This document shows, piece after piece, positions 28,099-36,067 of a DNA stretch of 64,000 nt. The notes under the pieces were generated by a model. That model was not told where the DNA came from. It made no database searches and was given only the letters and a program-made list of their open reading frames with translations. The position numbers were made by a program, and so were the translations under genes. The first letter of the stretch is position 1. Each line of letters starts with the position of its first letter. Origin of the DNA: 20CM-4-69-16 sp035637455 (GTDB taxonomy: Bacteria > Gemmatimonadota > Gemmatimonadetes > Gemmatimonadales > GWC2-71-9); NCBI GenBank assembly GCA_035637455.1, contig DASPXE010000007.1, positions 51,150 through 115,149 on the forward strand. Direction: 5' to 3'.

Positions 28099-29700
28099 CT
28101 ACCTCTGGCCCGCGCGCATCCTGAGTGCTGGCGGCGGAGTCGCCTGCACCTGGAGATTGCGCGCCGGCGGCGAGGGCAATGCATACGTCGAGTGCAGCGC
28201 CGCGATCGAGGACGTGAGCAGCGCCTCGAGCAGGAACGGGTTGTGCACGCCATTCCCGGACGCCATGTGCGTCGCGAAGCCCTTGCCCAACACTGTGCCG
28301 TTCAGGAAGAATTGACGGTCGTCCGTTGCGGCGAGCGCGGCGTTGAAGAGCGCCCCCTTGGCGACCGTGGTGGTCGTGCTCCCGAAGTCGATCTGGGCGG
28401 AATCGGCCGCCGTGGCTCCGGACCGCTGCGCCCGCGCGACCAGCTGGGGCAGCAAGCCGGGTTCGATCGAGTCGATCACGCCGTTCTTGTTCGTATCCGC
28501 CCAGATCTGGTCAAGCAGGTTGTCGAGCCGTCCTTTGAACGTGAGATACGCGGAACGCGCGACCGCGGCGGTGGCATGACAACCGCTGTTCGAGCACGCC
28601 ACGAAGCTGCGCACCGTGTCCGCCGGCGCAGCCGTCGCGCAGGGGACGGGGACGCCGGTGCTCGCTTTGGTGCACGGAATGGCTTCAAACAGGTGGCCGA
28701 CGCTGTTCTGTATGAGGACACCGTTCGCATCGGTGATCGTAGTGAACGCCACGTGACAGGTCGCGCACAGCCGTGTGTTCGCCGCGGAGCCGTGGCTGCT
28801 CACGATCTGGTTCGTGTCATAGGTGAAGTTGGGTGGAATCCACCCGACGTTCTGCCCGATCACCAGCAAGCCCTGCGCGCCGTGTGCCCCACGGGCCGGC
28901 GAGCCGACCGCGGCTCTGCCCCAGGGCGGAGTCCCACTGCGGGAGTGACACTTGATGCAGAGGTTGTCGGTCGTGGGATCCGAGATCGATGCGCGCAGTT
29001 GTCCGGAGTACGGGGTCGCCCCGTGCGGGTCGTGACACACGATGCACACGATGCGCTGATGGGTCGTGTCACTCTTTTCCACGTAGTTTGTCGTCACGCC
29101 GAACTTTACGGCCAGCGCCGCTTTCCCCTCGTGGCACGGGGCACAGCTCGCGTTCGCGGCGGCGTGGGAGAAAGCGGGACCGGAGCCGTGCGCGGACCCA
29201 ACCCATTGATCCACGAACGGCTCGTGGGTTCCGGTGTGGCACCCGCCGCACCCGTTCGTGATCCCCGTGTCGACGTGCATCGCGGCGAGCGGCGCGTTCG
29301 TGGCGAGCGGATTCTGCGCATGGGTGAATCCGGGCCCATGACAGCTTTCGCACTGCACATCCTGGTAGCTCGCATCCGGCACGAGATTATAGCCGGCAGC
29401 GTGGCCGACGCTGTTGCCGAGCTGCGAAACCGAATGGCAGCCGTTGCATGAGGCCTGCGCGTGGCCCGAGCCTTGCAAATCGACCCACGCCGACGCGTGC
29501 TTGGTTCCTTTCCAGGACGCCTGCACGCCGACGTGGCAGTTGCCGCAGTTGGTTTGCTTGTCGCTGACCGTGAAGTACCCGAGGAACCCGTTGGCGGCAT
29601 CCTGGGGCGCGTTGAACGGGCGTACGAGGTATTGGATCTTCTCCGTGGTACAGGCACCGAGCAGCACTACGACGAAGCCAACTGCACGAAGGTATCTCAT
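28099..29700 (-). CDS. 9-heme lipoprotein cytochrome, probably surface exposed
   Basis: 533 residues from ATG 29700. The signal ends in VVLLGAC, a lipobox, so the protein is lipid-anchored at Cys. I count eight CxxCH and one CX4CH motif (CSNSGCH). An EF-hand-like calcium loop, DTNKNGVIDSIE, lies C-terminal of the hemes. Its place in the set fits the extracellular cytochrome (MtrC/OmcA-like position) of an outer-membrane conduit, though its sequence is not obviously MtrC. The last 130 residues contain no heme motif. A TTCA-type repeat lies 72-88 nt upstream, in the opposite orientation to the other sites. Confidence 0.88.
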   Translation of the reverse strand: MRYLRAVGFVVVLLGACTTEKIQYLVRPFNAPQDAANGFLGYFTVSDKQTNCGNCHVGVQASWKGTKHASAWVDLQGSGHAQASCNGCHSVSQLGNSVGHAAGYNLVPDASYQDVQCESCHGPGFTHAQNPLATNAPLAAMHVDTGITNGCGGCHTGTHEPFVDQWVGSAHGSGPAFSHAAANASCAPCHEGKAALAVKFGVTTNYVEKSDTTHQRIVCIVCHDPHGATPYSGQLRASISDPTTDNLCIKCHSRSGTPPWGRAAVGSPARGAHGAQGLLVIGQNVGWIPPNFTYDTNQIVSSHGSAANTRLCATCHVAFTTITDANGVLIQNSVGHLFEAIPCTKASTGVPVPCATAAPADTVRSFVACSNSGCHATAAVARSAYLTFKGRLDNLLDQIWADTNKNGVIDSIEPGLLPQLVARAQRSGATAADSAQIDFGSTTTTVAKGALFNAALAATDDRQFFLNGTVLGKGFATHMASGNGVHNPFLLEALLTSSIAALHSTYALPSPPARNLQVQATPPPALRMRAGQR

Positions 29701-29771
29701 GGCCCGCACTCCTCGTCGCCGAACGTCGGCAGGAACGTTTGCGCTGTCCTGCTCAGCTGTCAACCGATCGT

Positions 29772-29788
29772 CTTCATGGTTTCTTCAT
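29772..29788. promoter_or_regulatory. TTCA-box direct repeat upstream of the 9-heme gene
   Basis: CTTCAT at 29772 and 29783, exactly 11 bp apart. Unlike the other sites, TTCA is on the non-coding strand here, and the site overlaps the 3' end of the monoheme remnant. It is therefore the least certain of the set. Confidence 0.4.
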
Positions 29789-30034
29789 CTGGCCCCCGGT
29801 CTGCAGGTAGTAGAGGATGTCCTCCGTCTGCTGGCCCGCCGGCGGCGCGACCCGCATCCGCTCCATGTTCCGCTCCATGCGCGCGAACACGATCGCCCAG
29901 TCCTGCTTCGAGTGGACCCGCGGATCGGGGAGCGCGTGGCAGCGGCTGCAGATCAGGGCGAACGCTTCGCGCCCGCGGCCTGCCGGCAGACGGAGCCGCT
30001 CACCTTGAGCGCATTGACCGGAAGAACATCGGAA
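29774..30034 (-). pseudogene. Monoheme cytochrome c remnant lacking start and signal
   Basis: The frame reads REAFALICSRCHALPDPRVH, then DWAIVFARMERNMERM, and ends TEDILYYLQTGGQMKKP before TGA. This is a small class I-like cytochrome with a CSRCH heme site and distal Met. There is no ATG, GTG or TTG between it and the in-frame TAG at 30035, which is the stop of the 73-residue membrane gene in the same frame. Without an export signal it could not be matured, so it is probably decayed, unless it is made by readthrough of the TAG. Confidence 0.65.
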
Positions 30035-30256
30035 CTAGCCGACCTTCGCCGGCCGTCCCCGGATCGCGTCGCGCACCTTGGCCGCTGTGCTCGGACTGAT
30101 CACCCGCAGCACGAGATAGCAGGCATACCCGAGACCCGCGAGCACCAGGACCGTGATCGCCAGCCCGATGAGCGTGCCCAGAATGCCCAACGCGAGCTTC
30201 AGGACCAGCCAGACGGCCACCGCGAACAACGCAAAGCCGAGAATCCTCCGCATCAT
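30035..30256 (-). CDS. Small two-helix membrane protein
   Basis: 73 residues, almost entirely two hydrophobic helices (about 5-25 and 27-50) followed by a basic tail (KVRDAIRGRPAKVG). No family is recognised. Its start overlaps the 3' end of the HemG-like gene by 4 nt, so the two are coupled. The same frame continues past its TAG stop into a monoheme cytochrome remnant. Confidence 0.6.
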   Translation of the reverse strand: MMRRILGFALFAVAVWLVLKLALGILGTLIGLAITVLVLAGLGYACYLVLRVISPSTAAKVRDAIRGRPAKVG

Positions 30257-30819
30257 CGCACCCCTCCTGCCGGTTGACCCGCCTCGACACGGCCCGCGAA
30301 CTCCCGCGCGAACGCACGGAGATCGTCCCAGTCCGTGTACTCATAGTCGCGCGTCGTGTCCGTATCGCCTCCAGCTTTGGCCACGACCCGCTTCATGACC
30401 CATTTCTTCAACCAGTTGTACTGGGTGTACGGCACCGCCCCGGCGACTATCCGTGACATGAGCGGCCGCCATCCGCTGCGACGCAAAAACCGCTGCACGA
30501 TCTCCTGGACTTCTTGCCGAGCTTCGGGGCGCTGCTCCAGAATCCCGAGGCACACCGATACGAAGGCGCTCGGCCGGCGATTGAGCTGCTCAACATTCCG
30601 GCGAACCCAGCGCTTGACCGCGCGCTGAAAATTGCCGATGTGAATCGAGCCCGCGATGACGACACCGTCGTAGCCCTCCGGACGGACATCCGGGGAGACA
30701 TGCTGGGTGTCGATCACATCGACGCAACTCCCCTCCCACCTGAGGACGCCCCCTAGGGCCGCCGCGATCTTGCGCGTGTGACCGTCGGTGGTGCCGTACA
30801 CGATCAGGACTCGAGACAT
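30253..30819 (-). CDS. Flavodoxin-fold protein, HemG (protoporphyrinogen oxidase)-like
   Basis: 188 residues. VLIVYGTTDGHTRKIA is the FMN phosphate-binding loop of flavodoxins; YDGVVIAGSIHIGNFQRAVKRWV and YTQYNWLKKWVMKRVV match the HemG group, which couples protoporphyrinogen IX oxidation to the quinone pool. HemG in E. coli is 181 residues. Other flavodoxin roles are possible. It sits near multiheme genes, where haem demand is high. A TTCA-type site lies 34-50 nt upstream. Confidence 0.78.
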   Translation of the reverse strand: MSRVLIVYGTTDGHTRKIAAALGGVLRWEGSCVDVIDTQHVSPDVRPEGYDGVVIAGSIHIGNFQRAVKRWVRRNVEQLNRRPSAFVSVCLGILEQRPEARQEVQEIVQRFLRRSGWRPLMSRIVAGAVPYTQYNWLKKWVMKRVVAKAGGDTDTTRDYEYTDWDDLRAFAREFAGRVEAGQPAGGVR

Positions 30820-30853
30820 GCCGTTAAGGTGAAGATGGATGTCTAAAGCGACG

Positions 30854-30869
30854 CTGAAACAGCGCTGAG
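30854..30869 (-). promoter_or_regulatory. TTCA-box direct repeat upstream of the HemG-like gene
   Basis: CTGAA at 30854 and CTGAG at 30865, 11 bp apart, about 35-50 nt before the ATG. Confidence 0.5.
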
Positions 30870-30945
30870 CTTTGCATCATGAGCCTTGAGCCACCCTTCA
30901 TCTCGTCTTGGATCGCTTTCAATCTCGCGCCCCTAGACTGGGGTC

Positions 30946-31590
30946 ATGACACGTGAACACGGTAGACTGATCAATCGCTTCATGCCTGATGCGGACATCC
31001 GGGAGCGCCATGAGACATTGGTGCGCGCGCCGGCCGACGTGGTCTTCCACGTCGCACAGCACTTCGACGTCCAGTCCATCCCCATCATCCGCGCCCTCTT
31101 CTGGCTGCGGGCGCAGCTGCTCGGCGCCGCGAAGCCGCCGGCGGATTTGTTCGCCCAGGGACTGCTGGCCGAGACTCAAGCGTTGGGTTGGGGCGTCCTC
31201 GCCTACCGCCCAGGGCGTGAGCTGATCATGGGCGCAGCCACCCAGCCGTGGAAGGCCGATGTCAGGTTTACGTCCATCCCGCGGGACCGCTTCACGCAGT
31301 TCGCCGGACCTGATTTGGTGAAAATCGTCTGGACGCTCGAGGCCGAGCCACTCGGCCCCGCACTCACACGGTTCCGTACCGAGGTTCGCGTGCTCGCGAC
31401 CGACGACGCGGCGCGCAAGAAGTTCCGGCGCTACTGGCGCATGTTCGGAATGGGAATCGTCCTGATCCGCTGGCTGCTGCTACCGGCGCTGCGCCGCGAG
31501 GCGGAGCGGCGGGCGTCCGTTTTACCGGCATCCCTCGATGAGACAGCCATGCCAACCAACGCCACTTCTCCGCCGATGAGGCCCGGGTGA
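30946..31590 (+). CDS. SRPBCC-like conserved protein of unknown function
   Basis: 214 residues (ATG 30982 would give 202). DADIRERHETLVRAPADVVFHVA near the start and the following hydrophobic/aromatic pattern (FRTEVRVLATDDAARKKFRRYW) fit the START/SRPBCC ligand-binding fold seen in uncharacterised proteins. A hydrophobic stretch lies at about 165-185 (FGMGIVLIRWLLLPAL). The ligand is unknown. Its stop overlaps the next gene's GTG by 4 nt. Confidence 0.6.
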   Translation: MTREHGRLINRFMPDADIRERHETLVRAPADVVFHVAQHFDVQSIPIIRALFWLRAQLLGAAKPPADLFAQGLLAETQALGWGVLAYRPGRELIMGAATQPWKADVRFTSIPRDRFTQFAGPDLVKIVWTLEAEPLGPALTRFRTEVRVLATDDAARKKFRRYWRMFGMGIVLIRWLLLPALRREAERRASVLPASLDETAMPTNATSPPMRPG

Positions 31591-31802
31591 TCGGAACCCG
31601 CGCAGGCATCGACTGGGACAAGATCGATCTCGCGCAATTCCGTCGCGGGCTCGAGGTAGAGCTCGAGCACGGCGCCCACGACCCACAAACCAACGTGACC
31701 AACGACGACCTCGACCTGACGGCGAAGATCGCGTGGGCGCATCTCAAGGAGATCTCGGATTACTACACGCGGCTGGACGCGATGGAGGCCGCAGTCGTCT
31801 GA
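31587..31802 (+). CDS. DUF5661-like small protein
   Basis: 71 residues from the GTG at 31587. LAQFRRGLEVELEHGAHDPQ, TNVTNDDLDLTAKIAWAHLK and EISDYYTRLDAME match the small DUF5661 family, which has no known function. It is coupled to the upstream gene by a GTGA overlap. Confidence 0.75.
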   Translation: MIGTRAGIDWDKIDLAQFRRGLEVELEHGAHDPQTNVTNDDLDLTAKIAWAHLKEISDYYTRLDAMEAAVV

Positions 31803-31808
31803 GAACGC

Positions 31809-32372
31809 TCAGGCTGTGCCCGCGCTGACTCGGAGCGCGCAGCTACACCTCATGGTCGCGGCCTCGGGGAGGCGGGGCAGGAGGTGGTAGTACATGGCCA
31901 CGAGCATCGGCACGAGAACGAGCGTGTTGTAGAACAGGTGCAGCTCGACGCGCGGGATCCACAGCTGCAGGATGCTGATCGGGACTGGTGAGCCGAACAG
32001 GTTGTGCCCCGCAATGGCTTGGCCCTGGAGCAGGGCGTGCTCGACGTGGTGCCAGAATTGAATCACGAGCGCCGCCAGCCACCACGTGCGTGACCGGCCG
32101 ACGAAGCCCGGCAACAGCATCCAGATCCCGACCAGCATGACCACCGCATACCCGTAGTGCAACACCTCCGAGTGCACGAGCCAGGGGAACCACTGGCCCA
32201 ACATGCCCCGCGCTTCATGCACCGGCCAGTGGAGCACGTACACCTGATACGCCTGGAACAGGTGCTCGGCGAAATGCACGAGCACGATCACCATGAAGAT
32301 CTGCAGACTACGCCGGTGCCACGGGCCATTGAGCCGTGACATGAAAGATGGTCTTGCAGGCGAGTCACTCAT
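31809..32372 (-). CDS. His-rich polytopic membrane protein, unknown
   Basis: 187 residues from ATG 32372. Five to six transmembrane segments are predicted. Histidines cluster at membrane borders: VHFAEHLFQAYQ, LVHSEVLHYGYA, FWHHVEHALLQGQA and HNLFG. Such patterns can bind haem or metal, but no known family is recognised. It converges with the DUF5661-like gene, leaving 6 bp between the two stops. Confidence 0.6.
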   Translation of the reverse strand: MSDSPARPSFMSRLNGPWHRRSLQIFMVIVLVHFAEHLFQAYQVYVLHWPVHEARGMLGQWFPWLVHSEVLHYGYAVVMLVGIWMLLPGFVGRSRTWWLAALVIQFWHHVEHALLQGQAIAGHNLFGSPVPISILQLWIPRVELHLFYNTLVLVPMLVAMYYHLLPRLPEAATMRCSCALRVSAGTA

Positions 32373-32837
32373 GTGCCTTCCCTGGACCTGGATGGGCAGG
32401 TGCCGTGGCTCACCCAACGGACCCGCGTTGCAAAGATGAGCCCTGAGAACTCGGAGCGCTAGCGGAGCACAATGGCCCGCTCGCCCCCGGCATCACCCGT
32501 GAATTCGGGCCCACAAAGAGGAGCCCGCCATGCAAGGGTGACAGCGAAAGCGACTTGAGGATGAGCAGGTCCAGCGTGCCCTGCAGGACATCCACGGCGT
32601 GCGCCAAGTCTTCCTCTCCTGTCGGAGCGAAAGGGAAGTATGTCATCCACGCAAGGCCTTGCGGACAAGCACCCCGGCCTGGTAGTGCTCGAGACGGCCA
32701 TCGGAGGCACGCGCGTGGTCGACATGCTGCCCGGGGACCAGCTGCCAAGGATTTGCTGAAGCGGTCTTCACGGTCGGTTACGCCTGGCTTCACGCGCCCG
32801 CCGCGATCTTGGGTACGAAGCCTTTCAGGGTGGAGCC
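32373..32837. other. Gene-poor gap with remnants
   Basis: About 465 bp without a complete recognised gene. It holds a PadR-like fragment on the minus strand (32524-32613). A 39-codon plus-strand frame (32640-32759) ends VVDMLPGDQLPRIC; I cannot assign it. TGAAGCGGTCT at 32757 is repeated exactly at 34878. Confidence 0.6.
32524..32613 (-). pseudogene. PadR-type HTH regulator fragment
   Basis: About 30 residues (DLAHAVDVLQGTLDLLILKS, then LSLSPLHG) match the very start of PadR-family winged-helix repressors, which begin LLQGTLDLLILKxLxxGPLHG. The sequence then departs from the family and the DNA-binding wing and C-terminal helix are absent. Confidence 0.55.
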
Positions 32838-33104
32838 ATGAAAACCACGAACATCGGCGGCGCGGATACCGCCATCCGGGCGGTGTTGGGGATCCTGTTC
32901 ATGGTGTGGGCCGCGGTCGTCGCGGACTCGCATCCCTTCCTGGCGTTCGGTGCGGCGCTCGTCGCGACCGGCATCCTCGCCACGGCGATCGCCGGGGCGT
33001 GCCCGCTGTACACGGCACTCGGCCTCGACACGCACGCGCGCCCACGGCCCCAGCCGCGGCCGCGAATCGACGTGCGGCGCGAGCCGGCGCAACAGCTGCG
33101 ATAA
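32838..33104 (+). CDS. YgaP-like/DUF2892 small membrane protein
   Basis: 88 residues. NIGGADTAIRAVLGILFMVW and the second helix ending AGACPLYTALGLDT are typical of DUF2892 (the membrane part of YgaP). Two transmembrane helices are predicted. In YgaP this domain anchors a rhodanese; here it stands alone with a Pro/Arg-rich tail. Confidence 0.8.
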   Translation: MKTTNIGGADTAIRAVLGILFMVWAAVVADSHPFLAFGAALVATGILATAIAGACPLYTALGLDTHARPRPQPRPRIDVRREPAQQLR

Positions 33105-33171
33105 ACGCCGGTTCATAACGACGAGGCGCGGCAGGTGGCACGACGCTGCCGCGCCTTATTGCGTTGTATCC

Positions 33172-33831
33172 CTAGTGAATCAGACCGAGCACTCCCCGGC
33201 CCGCGCGCCCCGCCACCGCCTTGAAGACGCGGCCGGTGGGCGTATCGGGCAGCGTCTCAGGGTCCTCCGGCACCGGAATGTCCAGTTGACATACGCCGAT
33301 GTCGGCACGCGCCACCTCGGCGCCGAGATCCCGAAAGATCCGCAACATGGCGTCGTTATCCTCGTGCACGTACGCGCGAAACGTCCGGATCCCCTGCGCG
33401 GCCGCGGAGCGGCTCAACAGGCCGAGCAGCAGCGTGCCCAGGCCACGGCCCTGGTAGGCATCGAGCACCGTGACCGCCACCTCGGCCATGCCGGGATGCT
33501 TCGGAAACCGAATGCAGCGAGCCACCCCCATCGCAGGCTCCCCGGGCAGAGTCGGATCCAGCGCGATCCACGCCAGGTGATTCACGTGGTCGACTTCGGT
33601 CAGGTAGCGGAGCTGTTCGTCCGACAACTCCGCGACCGTCGCGAGAAAGCGGTGATAGCGCGACGCGGCGGACAGCCGATGTAACCCCTCCCGGAAACGG
33701 TCGCGGTCCTCGGGCCGGACCGGCCGAACCCGCACGGGGGTGCCGTCCCGCAGCCGCAGCTCGCCGGGTGGCTCGGCCAGCAGCGCCGTGGAGGCCGCGC
33801 CTATTGGCTCGCTCGGGGCTGATAGCTGCAC
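33172..33831 (-). CDS. GNAT family acetyltransferase
   Basis: 219 residues from the GTG at 33831, which overlaps the upstream gene by 31 nt. RDGTPVRVRPVRPEDRDRFREG opens the domain and VTVLDAYQGRGLGTLLLGLL is the acetyl-CoA-binding motif A. YHRFLATVAELSDEQLRYLTEV is typical of GNAT domains related to the C-terminal part of Pat-like protein lysine acetyltransferases. The acceptor is unknown; protein acetylation is one possibility. Confidence 0.8.
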   Translation of the reverse strand: MQLSAPSEPIGAASTALLAEPPGELRLRDGTPVRVRPVRPEDRDRFREGLHRLSAASRYHRFLATVAELSDEQLRYLTEVDHVNHLAWIALDPTLPGEPAMGVARCIRFPKHPGMAEVAVTVLDAYQGRGLGTLLLGLLSRSAAAQGIRTFRAYVHEDNDAMLRIFRDLGAEVARADIGVCQLDIPVPEDPETLPDTPTGRVFKAVAGRAGRGVLGLIH

Positions 33832-34853
33832 AGTGGATCCTCGCCGAACGGGTCGCCGCTTGATGCGTAAGCCCGTGCCCGCGAACCCCCGCACTGCCAG
33901 TGGAACTCGCAGCGCCCGCACCGTCCGGTGAACAGATCGACGCGCCGCAGCGTACGGAACAGGCTCGACTCACGATAGATCTCCACGACGTGCTGCGTCC
34001 GCACGTTTCCGGCGGTGAGCGGCAGGAAGCCCGAGGGGTGCACATCTCCAGTATGCGAGACGAACATGATGCCGTTGCCGTCACGGATGCCCGCGCTGTG
34101 CCCGCGCCCCGGGGCGCCGTGTCGCTGCAGCATCACCCGGCGGAAGTGGGGCGCTTCCGTGGTCGTGACGACCGGCCCTTCCTCCTGGTCCGCGAGCTCC
34201 ACGAGCCAGTGCATGAGGTCGTCCGCCGCCGCGGGCGTGATCGATTGGAGCACCGTGCCCCGGCCCACGCTCACGAGGAAGAACAAACTCCAACGGGCCG
34301 CGCCCAGGTCGCTCGCGAGCAAATAGATCGCCGCCAGGTCGTCGAGCGTCTCCCCGGCGACGAGCGTGTTGATCTGGAACGGCAGCGCCGCGGCGCCGGC
34401 CGCCCGCGCGGCCGCGAGCGTGCACACGAAGGTTCCGGGTATGCCGCGCAACGCGTCGTGGCGCTGCGCCGTCGAGCCGTCGAGCGACAGCGAGATCGCC
34501 TCGACGCCCGCCTCCTCGAAACGCGCCAGCTCCGCCGGGCTGACAAGCGGTGTCGCGCTCGGTGCTACCGAGACGCCGAGCCCGAAGGCGCGAGCGGCGG
34601 CGATGACGAGCCACAGGTCCGGGCGCTTGAGCGGATCCCCCCCGCTGAGCACCAGGTGCGGCTTGGGGTCGCCGAACGCGGCGAGCTGCTCGACCAACCG
34701 CAGGCCCTCAGCTGTGGTCAGCTCATCGGGGTGGCGCAGCGGCACGGCCTCGGCGCGGCAGTGCCGGCAGGCGAGGTCGCAGGCGCGCGTCAGCTCCCAG
34801 TACACCCGCGACGGCGCCCTGTCGAAAATCAGTCGGGGGAACGCTCGTGTCAT
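33801..34853 (-). CDS. Radical SAM/SPASM enzyme, Ahb/TIGR04053-like
   Basis: 350 residues. The radical SAM cluster is CDLACRHC (CX3CX2C, about 25-32). GGDPLKRPDL follows, and the C-terminus has a SPASM-type Cys set (CGRCEFHWQCGGSRARAYA and a final DPLCSYQ). The group is close to AhbC/AhbD, which decarboxylate haem precursors, and to peptide-modifying enzymes. Nearby HemG-like and globin genes favour a tetrapyrrole role, but that is inference. A TTCA-type site lies 46-61 nt upstream. Confidence 0.8.
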   Translation of the reverse strand: MTRAFPRLIFDRAPSRVYWELTRACDLACRHCRAEAVPLRHPDELTTAEGLRLVEQLAAFGDPKPHLVLSGGDPLKRPDLWLVIAAARAFGLGVSVAPSATPLVSPAELARFEEAGVEAISLSLDGSTAQRHDALRGIPGTFVCTLAAARAAGAAALPFQINTLVAGETLDDLAAIYLLASDLGAARWSLFFLVSVGRGTVLQSITPAAADDLMHWLVELADQEEGPVVTTTEAPHFRRVMLQRHGAPGRGHSAGIRDGNGIMFVSHTGDVHPSGFLPLTAGNVRTQHVVEIYRESSLFRTLRRVDLFTGRCGRCEFHWQCGGSRARAYASSGDPFGEDPLCSYQPRASQ

Positions 34854-34898
34854 GGCAGCAATACTCGCAAACCTCGATGAAGCGGTCTCAAAGACCGG

Positions 34899-34914
34899 TT
34901 CAGAAAAGCTTCAT
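34899..34914 (+). promoter_or_regulatory. TTCA-box direct repeat between the radical SAM and globin genes
   Basis: TTCAG at 34899 and TTCAT at 34910, 11 bp apart, in a divergent promoter region. An ATGAAG half-site at 34877 adds an inverted copy. Confidence 0.5.
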
Positions 34915-34993
34915 GTTCCCTGGAAGCTCCCGCCCTGGCGGGCTCCCGGCTCACGCGTCAGCTTTTGGTCACTGACCCGAGGGGCGGTGCACA

Positions 34994-35425
34994 ATGAGCC
35001 AGCCGGCCAGGGGGGAGCCCGGGGCCCAAGCGGCGACGCGGGTGGCGAAGGCCAGCTACGAGCGGTGCTGCGCTGAGCCAGGCTTCTTACGCGCTTTCTA
35101 CGACGACTTCTTCGCCCGCTGTCCCGAGGCGAAGCCGCGGTTTGCCCGCACCGACTTCGAGCGCCAGAACAAATTGCTGCGGCACGCGTTCAGCCTGCTG
35201 CTCCTCTTCCCGAACGAGCCGCGCACGGAGCCAAGCCTGCTCACGCGGGTTGCCGAGCGGCACAGCCGCCGCGATCTCGACATCCCGCCGGCGCTGTACG
35301 GACCCTTCCTCGACAGCCTGATTGCGACGGTGGGGCGCTGCGACCCCGAGTTCAGCCCCGCAGTCGAGCGAGCCTGGCGGGAGACGCTGGCCCCGGGTGT
35401 GGCCTACATGCAGTCGAAGTACTGA
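34994..35425 (+). CDS. Bacterial globin
   Basis: 143 residues. FLRAFYDDFFARCPEAKPRF marks the B-C-D region with a CD-corner Phe, and LLTRVAERHSRRDLDIPPALY carries the proximal His in RHSRRDLDI. The length and motifs fit single-domain sensor or oxygen/NO-handling globins. Its partner genes nearby are haem- and respiration-related. A role in NO or O2 binding is plausible. Confidence 0.82.
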   Translation: MSQPARGEPGAQAATRVAKASYERCCAEPGFLRAFYDDFFARCPEAKPRFARTDFERQNKLLRHAFSLLLLFPNEPRTEPSLLTRVAERHSRRDLDIPPALYGPFLDSLIATVGRCDPEFSPAVERAWRETLAPGVAYMQSKY

Positions 35426-35512
35426 CCCTCCCCGACGATCGTTGACGCGCAGTTGAAAGTCTGTGTGCATCATGCGGTCGCCATGCGCGCGCGCCGAGGC
35501 TATGTTGCCAGC

Positions 35513-36055
35513 ATGGGTGACACCACGCTCATGACCGCAGATGAGCTGCTGCGACTGGACCTGCCGGACAAGCGCACCGAGCTGATCCGCGGCCGGCTGG
35601 TCGTCCGGGATCCCGGTGGCGCGCGGCACGGGGCGGTCGCGATGACGCTCGGGTACCGAATCATGGCTCATGTGGAGGCGCACGACTTGGGCCGGGTGTA
35701 TGCCGCGGAGACGGGCTTTAAGATCGAGTCAGATCCGGACACGGTGAGGGCGCCGGACGTGGCGTTCATCGCTCAGGACCGCGTGCCGGAAGTCGAGCCG
35801 CGAGGCTATCCCGGTTGGGCGCCGGACCTCGCGGTGGAGGTCCTGGCTCACGACGATCATCCCGCGGAAACGCTCGAGAAGGTAGCCCAGTGGTTGAAGG
35901 CTGGAGTCCGGCTAGTATGGGTGGTCGACTCGGAGCGGCGGACCGCCCGGGTCTATCGGGCCGACGGGAGCGAAGCGCTGCTCGACGCCAACGCGACGTT
36001 GGACGGCGAGGACGTGCTGCCCGGCTTCCGCTGCCCGCTCGTGGATCTGTGGTGA
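35513..36055 (+). CDS. Uma2-family (DUF820) putative nuclease-fold protein
   Basis: 180 residues from ATG 35513. TADELLRLDLPDKRTELIRGRL, RAPDVAFIAQDRV and PDLAVEVLAHDDHPAETLEK, then VWVVDSERRTARVY match Uma2, a PD-(D/E)xK-like fold that is widespread but uncharacterised. The E, D and ExL residues of the fold are present. It is often found singly and in mobile neighbourhoods. Confidence 0.85.
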   Translation: MGDTTLMTADELLRLDLPDKRTELIRGRLVVRDPGGARHGAVAMTLGYRIMAHVEAHDLGRVYAAETGFKIESDPDTVRAPDVAFIAQDRVPEVEPRGYPGWAPDLAVEVLAHDDHPAETLEKVAQWLKAGVRLVWVVDSERRTARVYRADGSEALLDANATLDGEDVLPGFRCPLVDLW

Positions 36056-36067
36056 AACCGGTCAGCA

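Noticed and set aside
26662..29451. 930-codon open frame antisense to the multiheme genes
   Set aside because: It lies opposite 20-heme and 9-heme coding sequence, crosses their intergenic region and has no recognisable domain.
30897..30922. TTCAT/TTCAA pair upstream of the SRPBCC-like gene
   Set aside because: The spacing is 21 bp, not 11 or 22, so it was left out of the proposed operator set.
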